Of a stretch of 64,000 nucleotides of DNA, positions 46,031 to 58,195 are shown in pieces. Made by a program: the position numbers and the translations under genes. The stretch is from Metaphire vulgaris (taxonomy: Eukaryota > Annelida > Clitellata > Crassiclitellata > Megascolecidae), in contig CM030832.1 in the NCBI GenBank assembly GCA_018105865.1, forward strand, positions 12,601,419-12,665,418, given 5' to 3'. The notes beneath the pieces were generated by a model. That model made no database searches. It was not told the origin of the DNA and saw nothing but the letters and a program-made list of their open reading frames with translations. How positions within the stretch are numbered: position 1 is the stretch's first letter; every line of letters starts with the position of its first letter.

Positions 46031-49000
46031 GTTGTTTTGTTGTTGTTGTTGTTATTATTAGTATTATTATTAACCCATTCATGCAAATATGTATGATGGC
46101 CTGATGTGAGGGGTAGGGTTAAGGCACTGGACCACCATTTCTGCCTATTCATGAAAAATATCCACAGAATTTGTGTAGTATCATTCATCTTAGTAGTCGG
46201 AATTTTTCCATTTAGAATTTTCCCAACCCCTGCTTGATCTCAGTCATAGATTAGTGTTCATAGTATTTGGTATGATAGAGCATCACACTGAATAGCACAT
46301 AGACCCATGAATTCTATGCTCCAATTTTTAAAGCATCATTTCCACAAAAAGGTGGATGGTTGACTTAAGGAGAACAATGAAACAGAAAGTCCCTAGAGTA
46401 TGCAGCCTTTCCTTGGTTCTTGAAATATAACACTTTTATTGGTTATGATCGATGTGATTTATGTGATTGACAGACACCAATCATAACAGTAGCAAAGAGA
46501 GAAAAAAAGTAAGTCTTCTCTTATTTTTTTACTAATGACAATTGTGTACTTAATTTAGGTAAAAAATTTCATTAGTTTCAGCCTACCTTGAGAACACTCC
46601 GCATTCGATCTAATTCGGCTTGAAGTTCTGTGAGGTTACGCTGAGTGTCTTTACTTCTTGCTCTCTCAATACCCAGTTCATGTTTGTGATTCTTCTTCAG
46701 GTTTTCCACATAGTCCTCAAGTTTCTATAATCAAATTTTTACATTTGATGACTTGTCTCTCTATAGAAAAAATTCAGAGTATAAATTCCATTTCTGTAAG
46801 TCCTATATTGAATAAAAAAAACTGAAATACCACAAAATCTGCAACTATCTGTGATATTTAAATGCCTTCAAATGGCTCTTTTGGTGCCATATTAATTAAA
46901 CAGTCAATGATACACAAAACACTGTCATAAATGTTTAAAGTAATAATTCATTTGTAAACTATGGTTTATCAATTTGTAATTTATTGTAAACTATGGTTTA
47001 TTCATTTGCCACGAACCATAAAAGTGTGCTTGTCAGATACATGGGCACAATAAATCAGTAAAATATGGTACATCTGCATATGGAAAGAGAAAATCATAAT
47101 TAAGTCACACTTCTCCTTGGATCTTCAAATATAGCACTTTTTATTGGCTATGATCAATGTGATTTATATGCAGTGTTGTAATAAATACTTCACTGAAAGT
47201 ATTTAAATACTTTCATAAATACTTGGTTCTCGGGTAGTATCTAAGTAATATTTAAATACCCAAATACCAGGGTAAGTATTTAAATACTGGCAAATAATGT
47301 TTAAATACTTTTTTAAATACTTGATAATGTATTAGACACGATTCGCCACAACCGTATTTTTGTGTAAAGAAATGTTAGTTAAAATTATTTCTAACAATAT
47401 CAATGTAGACCTACTTAATTGTTCAACTGTCTAAAACCATCAGTAAAGAAAATGTAAAAATGAAAAGTCTATAAGAAACGTTATAATTATGCGTCAGTTG
47501 TATCTTAACAACGTTCATCAAAAATGTTTGTTAACCTTCAAAAGCAGTAACTTTTCAAACAAAGTGTCAGACAGGCGGCTTCGCCGTTTGCTTACCCATG
47601 CATGTTTAATAAGAAAGTTTGACGATACGTTTATTCTCCCGCTAATGTGTATAGGGAGAGTTTTGCACAGACGGCAGGTACCTTTCACTTTGCTAGTAAA
47701 GGTATAGTACTAAGTTTATCATCTTCAGAAAATTCAAACAAACTAAAGACTCCTTTTGTATACCAATCACTACTTTCTTTACTTTCAGTCATTTTCACTG
47801 TTTACTTAGTTAACCGGAAAGAGCATTGCCGGCTTAGGTGGGGTGGAAGCTGGAGTCGAGCTGCGTAAAGTAATTAATTATTCATGAGCTGTATTATTTT
47901 GTGACGCCTGACGAAATAGTAGAAAGTCTTGCACTTGAAAATTGCAATAAATCCAAAGTATTTAAATTTCTTAAATACATCTAAATACTCTATGGTATTT
48001 AAATGCTATTTAAATACTTAATTTTGGATGAGTATTTAAATACTTTCTTAAATACTGGACAAAGTATTTAAATAGTATTTAAATACTGAAAGTATTTAAA
48101 TACTTTACAACACTGTTTATATGATTGACAGATACCAATCATTACAGTAGCAAAGATAGAAGAAATTAAGGCAAGCCTTCTGTCATTTTTTTATAATAGC
48201 AACAATTTTGCACATAAGTTAGGTCAAAAATTTCAGTCATTGCTGATATCAGTACATGGCTAAGTCTGTCAGCAATTCATCATGAGACTCTATAACGATT
48301 TGGTGCTGAGAGCACCAGTCACAAATCACAAGTGTACCAAATGATAAAACTGAAAATCTCCTGATTTTCAATTAATGTTTGCACTGTTACCTTTAAAGAA
48401 GACTCCTTTTCTTTGAGATCTGTTTCTGCCCTATAAAGTTTGGTGTTGAGTTCGTCTCTTTCAGCAAGCTGTTTGTCATCAACAAGTTCTTTCATCTTCT
48501 TGAGAAGCTTCTGATTGCGCTGAAGTTCCTCTTGGGTATTCTTCAGTTTCTTCTCCTTCTCCTCGAGACGTTTCTTCTGGCGCCTAAGCTGCTCGCGGAA
48601 AACGTGCGCTTCTTGCGACTGACGCTGCAACAAAGTCGGCATGTCGTTCTCCTGTTGCTCGTATTTCCCCAGACGACGTTCTCGCTGACGAAGCTGGTGT
48701 TTTACATCCCTGTTTTCCTGCTGTAGCTCAATCAGCTGTCCTGACAGCTCAGAAATCTTGTTGCGTAGGTCATTGACTTTGATACGATTTGCTGAAATCA
48801 CACGTCGACTAGCAATGGTGCCCTCACCTCCACCCCGATGGTTGTTAGGAATTAGATCCGCAGGTCTTGACCTTTGAAATGAACCTTTGTTGCTTCTAGG
48901 AATTCCTAAACATGAATCACATAATGCACTTGTAATCACAAAATCCCTGTTTTCATATCATATAATTTCTTGAAAGACCAAAATATCATACAAAATGAAA

Positions 49001-52000
49001 GTAGGCCTTTTCAATCATAATAAGTCTTAGCAGCAAAGCATCAGGATTCAGAATGAATCAGTTAATTTGCATGGACACATTATAAGAAAGGAGTTCACAA
49101 ACAAACAAAAACTGAACTTTTCTGGCATTACTTCTGAAAAGGACAAAATATTCTGAGGCACCTTCACTCAATGATCTGGCAGCAAATTCTTCTAAGAGAT
49201 GAAAATAAATGTTAGTCATGCATTCCAAGAAAGGCACCATAACACTAGCATGCAAGTATAATTACCAGTTTATAAAAACCATTGTTTATATGGCATTAAA
49301 TTAAGAATTTGCTGTTAAAATTCATACAAACTAGGGCTGACACTGAAAATTTTCTTGATTGATTAATCAGAAATTATGTAATCAATCAATTAATCAACTA
49401 ATTTTGATTAATAATTACATATAGGTTAGCTTTTACCTGATCTGCTTGCATAGCAAATATGCATTAGTCTATTTTGCTTGCTTAACTTTCCCTTAAACGC
49501 TTAAATGCAACATTGCTTTCATTGCTTGTCATTGTTGTTTACAGTCTGAACGGAAATAGAAATCTACTAAGCTAAATATAGTAGTATTTAATTAAAGAAG
49601 TAACCAAAATACTAAACAAAATATTCAAAATATTAATTGATTAAAGAAATGTCAATCAATTACAAATTTTAACGGTTAATTGATTAATTACTTGCTAATA
49701 TCCACAGCCCTAATAAAAACTATTGAATCAAGGAATATCGGCATTCATGAAAAACTGCGCCGTGTGGGTGCAGAATAAATCACCCCTAGAGCACCCGCTT
49801 CAGGCGAGCGAAGATCATAGCCGATTATGGGAAATAGGGAAATAGTCAGGATGAGAAGAGGGCAGGGTGCACTGCGTAGCGGGTGGCACTGAGGTATAAA
49901 AGGGGTCGTTTGCAGACCAAAGGGACAGTTCAGACCGGAGGTCAGGTTTTATGCTTATTTCGAGTGAAATCGAGATTAGATGAAGATGTAGGGAGGGGAC
50001 GCCATTCTATCATGTAGACTTTTATTATATCAGTTATATTGTCATATGATTCAAAGTACAGTTGTGCTATAGCAGATTTTAGTAAGGCATTAAGAAACTG
50101 GAATTTGTAGCATTGTCGTTTGCTTGCTTGAGAAGATCATCGGAGGGAAAAACTGGACACTATACATATTAATTGGCATCCGAATGAATAGTGGATTTTC
50201 TATTGATATATATGAATGATGATTATAGATTATATTAAATACGTTGATTAGATGTCTATTAAACTTGAAAGTTTATTAAAGTATCAAAATACAATTGAAT
50301 ATTATGCATCTTTGTTTTATTGTGTTGTCATCCTCATATAATGTCTCTCCCTAGTTCACAGAACTAGGCGACCCATGGGACATACAAAGTGGAAACTCTG
50401 GGAAGGAAGGGAGGGAGGGAACCAGGACGGTGGGAAGTTCCTCCCTTTGGAGCCAGAGAAGAAGACAGTATGAGTAGGGTAGAAGCTAGTACGTCAAAAT
50501 ACTACTTTTGGCAGAAAGCATCAAAATTCTAGAAATAGGAAACAGTAGTGGCCCAATTCACAGAGAGCATTACCACCATGAAATCATGAATAATATAAAT
50601 TTACTATCTTCTTTAACTTTAATAGTTGATATATAAAATTTATTCAAAAACACTGTATCAATAAATTTCATTATTAAAGATAGATTTCAAAATCTAATCT
50701 AATCTAATCTTAAACTTCTATAGCGCCACTTTCATAATGCACAGGAGCATCAACCGATGGCACACCAGATCCAAATCACTAAAGATCCAGGTCAAATCCA
50801 GGGTATCCAGCCGAACAAAAGGGTGACAGTCTATGGTGGATAAGCCCGGTCAAAAAGATGGGTCTTTAATCTTGCTCTAAAAATTTGTAATGAATCTGCA
50901 ATGCGAACATGCTGAGGCAATGAGTTCCAGAGTTTTTGGGCGGCCACTGAGAAAGCACGAGAACCAAGAACTGTCCGAGTATGGGAGATGGAGAGAACTA
51001 TTGCAGACGAGGATCTGGTCGAGTATTTGTTTGCTTGTACAGAAAGTTTTGAAAGAAGATAACTGGGTTCCTTGTAGTAAAGTGTTTTGTATACTTGAAG
51101 GCAGATTTTAAAGTCTATCCTTTCTTTAATTGGAAGCCAGTGAAGACCCTTACGGGCTGGGGTTATGTGCTCACGTTTTGGGGTTTTTGAAACTACCCGA
51201 GCCAATAAATTTTGAACTCGTTGGAGTTTAGCCAGGTTTGATTTAGAAATGCCAAAAAGAAGTAGCTTTAAACAAGTATCAGGTACTTGCCCCATAAAAA
51301 ACAAGCCTCGTATCACAGAAATAAAAATCAGCTCATACTTAATTACAAGATTAAATTTAGGATAAAAACCAAATGACTAGCTCAGTTATACTGTTCCACA
51401 AAGCAGTGAAGTATAATTGAAGTTTTCATTTTAACAACCTTAGTGCTAACCTACAAGTAACATTACTCCACGTCAGAAAAGTCGAAAATAGTGCAAACAG
51501 CATTGACCCAGACTTCCGGAGCATTACCCTGGCAAGAAATTTGTTGGCAGTGTCTAATTCTGCATTGACTACCGGTACTGTAGTAAATGTTGGGCAATTG
51601 GACAGCAGCAGCAGCAGCCTGGTTTCAGCCCTGCAATGTATCGCGTATGCGCTGTCAAAATTTTTATCAGATCACCCAACATTGAGCCAAGTAATTGGAA
51701 CAGGTAAACACAGGCCTCATACTAATAGTGTTATCTGCTATTAGGATTAGGATTAGGATTAGGATTATTATGATCAACAAAGACTTCATTGATTTCATTA
51801 TGAAATTGAATAGAAGTCAGATGTTACCTGATGCTAGCCTTCTTCATAGTGAGCCTCAATATAATGTTTCCTTAACCTAAGTTACTTCTTATCTGTATTT
51901 ATTAATTCCATCTGACATTACAAGCATATCTACAGATATACCATATACTTAAAGACAGATTACTAGTAAGCTGAGTGCCTAGGAATAAGCAGATTTCATT

Positions 52001-53267
52001 TTCTTACCTACATTACTTACTGACCAGCAACCATTGGACTGCAGATCAGTAGGGCTGCGCTAACCGAGTAGTTTATTACTCGAGTAGTTGGCAAGTAGCT
52101 TAACGAGTACTCGAGTACTCACATAAAACCGGAAATACATGATTTGCAAATGTTACACGTCACATAATGCATATTATTTGCCTCATGAGTCATGACCCTC
52201 ATTTAACCAAAGCAGAACGCTAGATACAGTTACATGTCAATTTCTCGGATATTCAAGCATATTCAAGTGTAGTATGACAGAAGTTACAGAACAGAAACTT
52301 TTTGCCAGTACTGGAAGAAATGTGAGGTTCAGACTAGACTTGGCCCACTGACCACTGTGGGCAACATCTTAACTACCTGGGGCAAAACGATTAAGAATAA
52401 CCTAAATAAGACTGATTAATAATTTGTAACAAATAACGGATGGTAGGCCAAATTTTAAAGAAATTCTTTGGTTATTCTTTATTTACCTATTCTATTCTTT
52501 ATTTAGTTATTCTATGCGAGTATTCGACTCCAAAAAATTACTCAACTCCAATTTGGAGTCGAGTACTCGCGTTACTCGAGTTACTCGGCGCAGCCCTACA
52601 GATCAGTAAGTAAAGTAAGAGAATGAACCAACCCTGCTGTTCTGATTCGTCTTCCACATTTGTGATTCTTTTATTCACATAATGGTAGTTTTCATTTTAT
52701 TCATCAAACAGTGCCTAATATTTAGGACTTTCATTACAGTAGATTAAAATTGGACTGATGATACTAGATACAGGAAATAAAAACCTATTGACCACCCAGA
52801 ACATCATCCAGGGCTCATTCCATCAGGCATTAATATCACTCTGGCCAAGCTCATTCAGTAAAGGTTACTGAAAGGCTCCACATGAAATTTTGTCAAGAAT
52901 ATCACAAAATTCTCAGCCAGTGCTTAATGCAGACCAAATCTCATGTAGAATTCCACATGTATTAACTGGATACAGCCAAGTGCTCATGAGGGTCGGGTCC
53001 AGTTCAAAATATAATCAGCATTAAAAAGATCAAAAGAAATCTCCAAGAGTAGTCACATGACACATTACAGATAGATCCAATTAAGAGCCAAATACCATTC
53101 TGTGTCTTCCTTTTTGACTCGTTCTTCGCCGTAAAACCATCGTCCGAGTAAAATTTCTCGCTATACGAAGACCTGTTGCTGCCACTATCATGACTGTTTC
53201 GGCTTTTTCTGTCAGACTGGTGATCACTGGCAGGCGATTCGCTTCGACTTCTGTCCGATTCAGACAT
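43750..53267 (-). CDS. LCA5: Lebercilin (LCA5-type) ciliary protein, complete spliced gene (661 aa)
   Basis: Five exons join without frame conflict: 53267-53096, 48905-48391, 46724-46587, 45844-45668 and 44733-43750 (all GT-AG). After a Ser/Arg/Asp-rich head (1-57), residues ~88-275 form the lebercilin coiled-coil domain: SANRIKVNDLRNKISELSGQ, YEQQENDMPTLLQRQSQEAH, LKKMKELVDDKQLAERDELN and TKLYRAETDLKEKESSLK. The last two match the human LCA5 stretch with LQKLKEI and LPERDDLAKKLVSAELKL. DKERELGVSNIRPNR corresponds to human ERELDIKNIYSNR. The C-terminal exon is a Glu/Arg-rich helix then a low-complexity tail. Human LCA5 is 697 aa. Lebercilin acts at the ciliary base and axoneme in intraflagellar transport. 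LCA5 versus LCA5L cannot be separated by eye. Confidence 0.88.
45668..45844 (-). CDS. LCA5: LCA5 exon 4 (end of lebercilin domain)
   Basis: 59 codons between GCTAG and GTAAGG: DKERELGVSNIRPNRQTKPP followed by a Ser/Pro-rich linker and NRKNSLGSM. The ERELGVSNI motif matches the end of the family's conserved region. Confidence 0.85.
45975..46065. repeat. (TTA)n/(TTG)n microsatellite
   Basis: TTA repeats followed by TTG and TTA variants in LCA5 intron 4. Confidence 0.9.
46587..46724 (-). CDS. LCA5: LCA5 exon 3 (coiled coil)
   Basis: 46 codons between TTATAG and GTAGGC: KLEDYVENLKKNHKHELGIE, RARSKDTQRNLTELQAELDR, MRSVLK. It continues the heptads of the lebercilin domain. Too short for an ORF scan to show. 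Confidence 0.85.
47171..48115 (-). mobile_element. hAT element (CAGTGTTGTAATAAATAC), 945 bp
   Basis: TIRs CAGTGTTGTAATAAATACTT and TTTACAACACTG enclose many GTATTTAAATAC subterminal repeats. The TSD TTTATATG is perfect (47163-47170 and 48116-48123). The minus strand from 47792 encodes a broken transposase start: MTESKESSDWYTKGVFSLFE, then after a frame break VKGTCRLCKTLPIHISGRIN and NFLIKHAW, a BED-type finger (CxxC, then H). The rest of the transposase is deleted. Confidence 0.85.
48391..48905 (-). CDS. LCA5: LCA5 exon 2 (lebercilin domain)
   Basis: Acceptor TGTTTAG precedes GAATTCC. The 171 codons contain the conserved coiled-coil core IKVNDLRNKISELSGQLIEL through AERDELNTKLYRAETDL, ending SSLK at donor GTAACA (phase 0). 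Confidence 0.9.
49332..49712 (-). mobile_element. hAT MITE, TAGGGCTG family, 381 bp
   Basis: The ends TAGGGCTGACACTG and ATCCACAGCCCTA frame TTAATTGATTAAT repeats. Flanking 8-mers ATACAAAC and ATAAAAAC match 7 of 8. The minus strand has ATGACAAGCAATGAAAGCAA, homologous to the coding start in the element at 6534-7406. Confidence 0.82.
49763..50358 (+). mobile_element. Probable solo LTR or 5' LTR of a Gypsy-type retrotransposon
   Basis: Sequence from TGTGGGTGCAGAATAAATCA to GTTCACA begins TG and ends CA. It has a TATAAAAGGGG box (about 49896), is GC-richer than its surroundings, and is followed within a few bases by GGCGACCCATGGGAC, resembling the primer-binding region of many Gypsy elements. 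A short open stretch after it (MSRVEASTSKYYFWQKASKF, ~50470) could be a gag start. No second LTR or pol was seen. Boundaries are approximate. Confidence 0.45.
50688..51320 (-). pseudogene. Non-LTR retrotransposon RT C-terminus and 3' end (CR1/L2/jockey-like), 5'-truncated
   Basis: The minus-strand frame 51316-50831 is open for 161 codons: FGISKSNLAKLQRVQNLLAR, HWLPIKERIDFKICLQVYKT, LGSRAFSVAAQKLWNSLPQH and IFRARLKTHLF. The L-x-WLP and WNSLP...F+-xLKTHLF blocks mark the RT C-terminus of CR1/L2-like LINEs. It ends in a (GATTA)n-type tail at about 50688-50712. Well preserved, so fairly recent. Confidence 0.85.
51741..51768. repeat. (ATTAGG)n short tandem repeat
   Basis: Four to five ATTAGG units. 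It resembles telomere-type hexamers but is TTAGGA, not TTAGGG; more likely a LINE tail. Confidence 0.8.
52050..52598. mobile_element. hAT MITE (TAGGGCTGCGC family), copy 2, 549 bp
   Basis: TIRs TAGGGCTGCGCTAACCGAG and CTCGGCGCAGCCCTA; perfect TSD CAGATCAG (52042-52049 and 52599-52606). It is in inverted orientation to copy 1 at 16518-17153. In LCA5 intron 1. Confidence 0.92.
52607..53095. other. LCA5 intron 1, proximal segment
   Basis: No exon-like ORF or repeat end is seen between the hAT MITE and exon 1. Confidence 0.4.
53096..53267 (-). CDS. LCA5: LCA5 exon 1 (start, Ser/Arg-rich head)
   Basis: ATG at 53267. It encodes MSESDRSRSESPASDHQSDR then a Ser/Asn-rich stretch to KRKTQN, with donor GTATTT in phase 1. 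A short acidic/Ser-rich head is usual for the family. Confidence 0.78.
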
Positions 53268-53685
53268 TTAAGTGACACTCAGCAACCTGCAAATTATAAC
53301 AACTGTCTAGATAAGCTACTGTCAAATAAGGTGCTGCAGTATCCAAAGATATCGCCGGTTGGTCAGACGTAGGTGAGATGCTGCCAGAAGGTGAATCTCA
53401 GAAGTGCATAGTTGACAAGTCATTGCTAATTTACAATGTTTCCATATTTTCTTAAATAAGCCATGCAGGACTTACCAACAAATAACAACAATTAATAGAA
53501 GTTACTAGAAATCAAAGATAGACCAGGCAAGTAATTTTCTGAAACTTCAGCTGGTGACATCTTTCAACAAAGAAGAACTAAAAATTGTGTGTGTTATTTG
53601 AGCTTGTGCGATTGTCATTTGGTGTGTCACTGGCTGATGCTTCTATGCATTATGAAATGAAGCTACAGAAGTCTATGATTTAACC
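53268..53685 (-). promoter_or_regulatory. Presumed 5' flank of LCA5
   Basis: About 420 bp above the start codon up to the CT tract. Not CpG-rich. It contains short AACAACAATTA and GCAACCTGC motifs, but I cannot identify an X-box or TATA element with confidence. Confidence 0.3.
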
Positions 53686-54538
<853 letters not shown>

Positions 54539-54689
54539 ATATTACATTGAATCTTAATTCAATCTTGATGATGGAAACTATAGGCTTAATGGTAAGCCTA
54601 AAAATGATCAATTATAGACCGACATTGAGAGGATATAACCCTCTTAGTACCATTTCTAGCGGCGTAAAATATGCATCTATTATTATTCT

Positions 54690-54728
54690 CCTACTAATAT
54701 AATAATAATATAATAATAATAATAAATA

Positions 54729-54766
<38 letters not shown>

Positions 54767-54770
54767 TACT
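54690..54770. repeat. (TAA)n/(TTA)n inverted microsatellite
   Basis: TAA units followed by TTA units, so the two halves are self-complementary. Confidence 0.85.
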
Positions 54771-55329
54771 ATTGCTATTATTGTTGCTATTTTTATCATA
54801 ACGGCTACAATTTTAAAAGTACCTGAAAATTTATACCGAAAAGTAACGCATCAATTTAGAACATAGTATCGCATAAATATAAATATCTCTGTCAAATATA
54901 ACTAACGAAAGAGATCATACAGATTCAATTGACTGTCTTGCCCGAATGAATTCCTATGAAATATTTGGAAATGAATTTTAAAATGTTTACGTTCTGCCAA
55001 GCAACAGCCACAGAAACATAAGAATATATTTATTAACCACAATTCTATGCACAGAAACCTTCAAAGACAAAACGTCAAAGTAAGCGACTACCATTTTTCC
55101 GGCTTATATAACAACAACAAAATTATTGCTACGAAGGCGCATACTAATATTAGTAATGGCAGTAACAATTACGTATATTAATCATTATTATTATCGTATG
55201 CTTCGTGTGTTGAGAGAAGTCAACCATTTGACTGCGGTATCATTAGCTGAGTGTAACATCTGAAGAGTGAAGACCACCATCCTCGAAGTCTTGTTATCGG
55301 ACAAGAGACAAGAGTCGACTCAACTATAA
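54771..55329. other. Intergenic DNA, no gene seen
   Basis: AT-rich sequence without recognised features up to the hAT stack. Confidence 0.45.
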
Positions 55330-55515
55330 CAGGGTTGTCCAACTGGCGGGCGGCGGCCCGCGGGCCGGATCCGACCCGCGGGAGAGTTTCATCCGATCCG
55401 CCACCGAGTTTGAAAAAATAACAATTTTACCTATAGAATCGGTTATTACCGCTATTTTATAGGACTATACTAGGACTAGGAGGTTAAAAATTGTTTACTT
55501 ATCGACACTCCACAG

Positions 55516-57434
55516 TAGAGCTGGGTCGATTACGATTATTTTTTCCGATTACGATTACGATTATTTTCGATTATTTTTTACGATTTCGATTACGATTACG
55601 GTTTTTTAAATAATCGCGATTTCGATTTCGATTATTTCACAGTACCTTTAGAAACTGGCTTTCCCGTCATATTTTACAGTATTCGGCAATCTCTGTGTAT
55701 CGATGCTCAGTTGGTCTTCAACAGGGATATTGAACACCAGGGTTATTTCCAACACCCTCAATTTGAGGTCTGGGGTGTGTTTATAACATTTGGTGATGTG
55801 ACAATGATATGCATACAGAATGCATATTTATTTATTTATTTATTGACAATTTATATAGCGCACCGAAAAAGGCTAAGGCCTACAACAAAAGCGCTTAACA
55901 CAGTTCATATCCAATATTAAATAAATGTGTCTTCAAAGGATAATGAAAAGTCCAGCTGAGACTGCTCCAGTCACATTGTCTGGAAGAGAGTTCCAGGCCA
56001 TTTGGGATTCCCGAGGCCGAATGATCTTTCCCAAACTTAGGGTCTTGGACGGGGAGGGACCAACAACTGCAATCTTTGACTGGACCTAAGAACCGATCTC
56101 CTCTCGATCACAAAGTCGACAAAATTACAAGCACAGTTAGATAATCAGGACAGAGTGGATCGTGTAAAGCCCTTCTAGTAAGCCAGCAGCGCTTGTAGAC
56201 AATGCGCTGTGGAACACGGAGCCAGTGGAGTCGATCTCTAAGGAGAGGAGTGATTGGCCATCCTGAACACCCCAAACAGGCCCATTCAGAGGGGGCTAGG
56301 ATGGCCATTCGGCCCCCAGAGGCCTCCATCATTTTGGGGCCTCCTTTGTTTCCTTGTCGAGAATTCTGGGAGAGCTAGTTGCTAGATAGCTACTACTAGA
56401 AGGGGCCTCAAAATTTGGTGATTGACCTTTTGCTTGTTGATAATTTTGGGATTTTGGGAAAGCTAGGAAGGTATTCTGTCCAGTCCTCAAAATTGGTGAT
56501 TACCTTGTCCCTTGTCAAAATTTTAATTGTTGGGAAGGCTAGGAGAGGCCTGGGAAATCCAACTGGCCTGGACTTCCAGACAGCCTCTGAAGAGGCCTGC
56601 CCCAAATGGAGAAATAGAAGACACACAACTTTATCCTCGGATATGATTTTTTGCTTGTCAGACTTTGTGTGAGTCTCTATACTGGTTTTGCTTGTCAGCC
56701 TTTTTCAATAGAGAAATAAATAAATACCTACTCCCAGATTTTATGACATATCAAATTCCCAATCCCACAATCCTAGAAATAAACACACCCCAGATTGGGG
56801 GGGGTGACACCCCACCCCAATTCACAATCCTAGAAATATCCTGGTCTTCAAGACCAACTGAAGGATCGAGCCAGGGATTGCCAAGACTGATAAATCAGCG
56901 TATCCAAACTTCCTACTGATGGTACCAGGTGAAATAAGTCGAAATCGAAATAGGTTATTTAAAATAACGTGGGGGCTAGAACGAAATCCTAATGGTGAAA
57001 CCGTTTCGTCGACGTCTCCAGGAGCGACATCGGAAAAAATGAACTAAGAACCGTCTGTCAGAGATGAGTAATTCCACAAGTTGACAGAACCATTATATTG
57101 GCATTATTGAGCGAGAGTTTGCTACATTAAACCCACCTGACACACCGTATCGAAAGCTGCTGTCAAACCCAGAAAGATGGTAACATCTGTCTTTAGACGC
57201 TGTTGAATCCATTTTCGGAAAATCTGATAATCAACGGTAAATTGATCTTTCTTTGAATCGGAAATATTGTATAATATCACTTTATGGGAATAATCGAAAA
57301 ATAATCGCGATTTCGATTATTTTTTCGACGATTATCGATTATTTCGATTTATTTAATAATCGTGTCGATTACGATTACGATTTTTTCAAAAATCGCGATT
57401 TCGATTTCGATTTCGATTAATCGACCCACCCCTA
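55516..57434 (-). mobile_element. Composite hAT element with captured RT fragment, copy 2
   Basis: TIRs TAGAGCTGGGTCGATTACG and TAATCGACCCACCCCTA with AATCG-type subterminal repeats; perfect TSD CTCCACAG (55508-55515 and 57435-57442). Read on the minus strand it repeats the layout of 17225-18713: AATCG array, RT fragment, module, RT remainder, AATCG array. The module here has taken a further LINE insertion (about 55826-56270). The RT frame is more decayed than in copy 1. Confidence 0.88.
55826..56270 (-). mobile_element. L2/CR1-like LINE 3' end inserted in the composite element
   Basis: On the minus strand: PLLRDRLHWLRVPQRIVYKR and TRRALHDPLCPDYLTVLV (~56270-56130), then after breaks a WNSLPDNVT-like region and a terminal AAGCGCTTTTG...GCGCTATATAAATTG...(AATA)n. 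That 3' tail style is typical of L2/CR1 LINEs. Heavily decayed. Confidence 0.72.
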
Positions 57435-57636
57435 CTCCACAGGTGACGGCAGTTATGAAACTTACTTATTTGCTACTTATTGCTAACTCACTTACATTTT
57501 GTCATTTCGCTGCAAGTCTCGTTCTCGCTCAGTTAAAATTTGACGCCGCTTTGAGCAGTTTGCTAATGTAAATAAAATAAATTCCTGTATATAGTATTAA
57601 AAGTTGTGTTGAACTGTGGATCGTACTTGCTAATAA

Positions 57637-57890
57637 TGAGTTCGAAAAGGCGGAAAGTTGGTGGCGAAAATAGGTGTTTTAATAGTAATGGGAAATAGTT
57701 TTTTGTACGGACAATTAGGTTTACCACAGTGTTAGGCCCTATAGTTTGTCTGCAAGTGTGGTGTCTGTGTCGAAAGAGTTCAACGTAAAACGACATTACG
57801 AAACTCTACATAAGAACAATTGCGATAAATATTCTGGTGAAGCTCACACAGCTGTGTGCAATGATTTAAAAGCAAAATTAACCCTTAGTC
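57637..57890 (+). pseudogene. hAT transposase N-terminus (BED finger, GTF2IRD2-like), broken
   Basis: The plus strand reads MSSKRRKVGGENRCFNSNGK, stop, FFVRTI, then after a frame change KEFNVKRHYETLHKNNCDKY and SGEAHTAVCNDLKAKL. The pattern SSKRRKVG ... VKRHYETxHK is that of GTF2IRD2/ZBED5-type hAT transposases. Zinc-ligand Cys residues are disrupted and the rest of the enzyme is missing. Confidence 0.78.
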
Positions 57891-57947
57891 TTATACTAGT
57901 CGTATATAGTTTTATTTTATAACAGTTTTATATGGCATGCCATACAT

Positions 57948-58195
57948 CAGTGGCGTAGCTTTGGGGGCTCGGGGGCATCCTTGATATGGGGCCCCCAGTG
58001 GCTGACGAGCAGAAAAAGGTAGTCGCCCACGTTTATAGTGTTGACGAGCAAAAAAGGGGAAAAGGTCGTCAAATCGTTTCGTCAAATCGTTTATAGGCCT
58101 ATAGTACGGTTGACGAGCAAAAAAACCACTCTTCGGGGGCCCCCTCTTCCGGGGCCCGGGGCTTTCTCCAAAGTGCCCCCCACGTTACGCCACTG
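57948..58195. mobile_element. hAT MITE (CAGTGGCGTAGC), 248 bp
   Basis: TIRs CAGTGGCGTAGCTTTGGGG and CCCCACGTTACGCCACTG; perfect TSD CCATACAT (57940-57947 and 58196-58203). The interior has three TTGACGAGCAAAAAA motifs. Confidence 0.92.

Larger units (their letters stand above)
46410..48250. repeat. Intragenic duplication in LCA5 introns, younger copy split by a hAT
   Basis: Sequence around TGATTTATGTGATTGACAG, CCAATCATAACAGTAGCAAAG and TTTAGGTAAAAAATTTCA (46410-46580) recurs at 47110-47170 plus 48116-48240, interrupted by the hAT at 47171-48115. The 46.4-kb copy is an empty-site paralogue of the insertion. Confidence 0.82.

Noticed and set aside
51741..51768. Possible interstitial telomere repeat
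   Set aside because: The unit is TTAGGA rather than TTAGGG, and only four to five copies; a LINE tail or chance repeat is more likely.
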